This document shows positions 32,537-32,829 of a stretch of 32,829 nucleotides of DNA, piece after piece. The notes beneath the pieces were generated by a model, which did not search any database, was not told the DNA's origin, and saw only the letters and a program-made list of their open reading frames with translations. The translations under genes and the position numbers were made by a program. Each line of letters begins with the position of its first letter. The stretch's first letter is position 1. The DNA is taken from positions 1 to 32,829 of the forward strand of contig CAIVLE010000130.1 in assembly GCA_903906635.1 (NCBI GenBank), in the 5' to 3' direction. Source of the stretch: an uncultured Burkholderiales bacterium (lineage in GTDB: Bacteria; Pseudomonadota; Gammaproteobacteria; Burkholderiales; Burkholderiaceae_C).

Positions 32537-32829
32537 TCAACTCAGCAAGTCCAACAACGTCCGCGCCACCACTTTGGTGGCGCGACGCACATCCTCCAGC
32601 ACCACCCGTTCGTCGTTGCGCTTGGCATGGCTCTCTAGCACGGTGCGTGGACCCGCGCCGTAGATCACACCTGGTATGCCGCGCTCCACATACAAGCGCA
32701 CATCGGTGTACAGCGGTGTGCCCACCGCAGGGATGGGTTCGCCAAACAATTGTTCGCCGTGTTTTTGGATGGCGTCCACCAAGGGCTGGTTGCCTGCGAG
32801 TGGCACCATTGCCTTGGCGAGCAACAGGC
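32537..32829 (-). CDS. M20-family metallopeptidase/deacylase, C-terminal end (5' truncated)
   Basis: Only the last 97 or so residues are in the window; the frame is open to the right edge, so the gene begins outside. The C-terminal pattern (YTDVRLYVERGIPGVIYGAGPRTVLESHAKRNDERVVLEDV) matches the ArgE/DapE/acetylornithine-deacetylase branch of M20 zinc hydrolases; the SHAKRNDE His is a likely metal ligand. These cleave amide bonds of N-acyl amino acids or related compounds. The substrate is not readable. It is on the same strand as the permease but 126 bases upstream, with no terminator visible between. Confidence 0.85.
   Translation of the reverse strand, partial: LLLAKAMVPLAGNQPLVDAIQKHGEQLFGEPIPAVGTPLYTDVRLYVERGIPGVIYGAGPRTVLESHAKRNDERVVLEDVRRATKVVARTLLDLLS

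Overview
The window is ordinary, densely coded chromosome from a betaproteobacterium, most likely family Comamonadaceae (a Limnohabitans- or Rhodoferax-like bacterium is my best guess). This is inferred from the set of genes, such as a BPSS1780-family membrane protein, the aminoglycoside-phosphotransferase-type homoserine kinase beside polA, the Rieske oxygenase facing xseB-ispA-dxs and the TRAP transporters, not from a database search. I saw no rRNA, tRNA, insertion sequence, phage gene or CRISPR array. No stretch longer than about 185 bases lacks a gene.

Layout. 1-0.8 kb: 3' part of a DEAD-box RNA helicase with a glycine-rich tail and a strong terminator. 0.87-1.9 kb: a cysteine-containing membrane protein of unknown function, a possible overlapping 41-residue protein, and a 56-residue basic protein. 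1.95-3.8 kb: minC-minD-minE (minus strand), division-site placement. 3.9-6.9 kb: a TonB-dependent receptor translationally coupled to an alpha/beta hydrolase with the HGGYW motif of arylformamidases. 7.0-10.5 kb: guaC (minus) divergent from a UvrD-type helicase. 10.5-16 kb: a membrane protein and thrB (minus), then polA and a ZIP metal transporter with a very histidine-rich loop (plus). 16.1-19 kb: a minus-strand operon of Rieske oxygenase, EamA exporter and 3-mercaptopyruvate sulfurtransferase. It is divergent from xseB-ispA-dxs (19.2-22.2 kb), which makes DXP and farnesyl diphosphate. 22.4-26.2 kb: a TRAP transporter for 2-oxo acid-like solutes, split into dctP (plus) and dctQ-dctM (minus) around a small membrane protein.

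26.3-30.9 kb is the most interesting block. It holds selD (selenophosphate synthase) directly downstream of a regulator with a ModE-like DNA-binding domain and a periplasmic-binding-protein-like effector domain. Divergent from these is a tungstate-type ABC transporter, permease-ATPase-binding protein (tupBCA). Tungsten or molybdenum and selenium meet in formate dehydrogenases, so a coordinated metal/selenium module is a reasonable hypothesis. The transporter operon is flanked by an identical 14-base repeat. 30.9-32.8 kb: a xanthine/uracil-type permease with a perfect GntR-like palindrome in its leader, and the 3' end of an M20 peptidase/deacylase.

Regulatory points: several plus-strand genes (TonB receptor, uvrD, polA, ZIP) have a -10-like hexamer only 6-7 bases before ATG and no ribosome binding site, which suggests leaderless transcripts. 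Nine hairpins lie at gene ends, and seven of them look like good intrinsic terminators.
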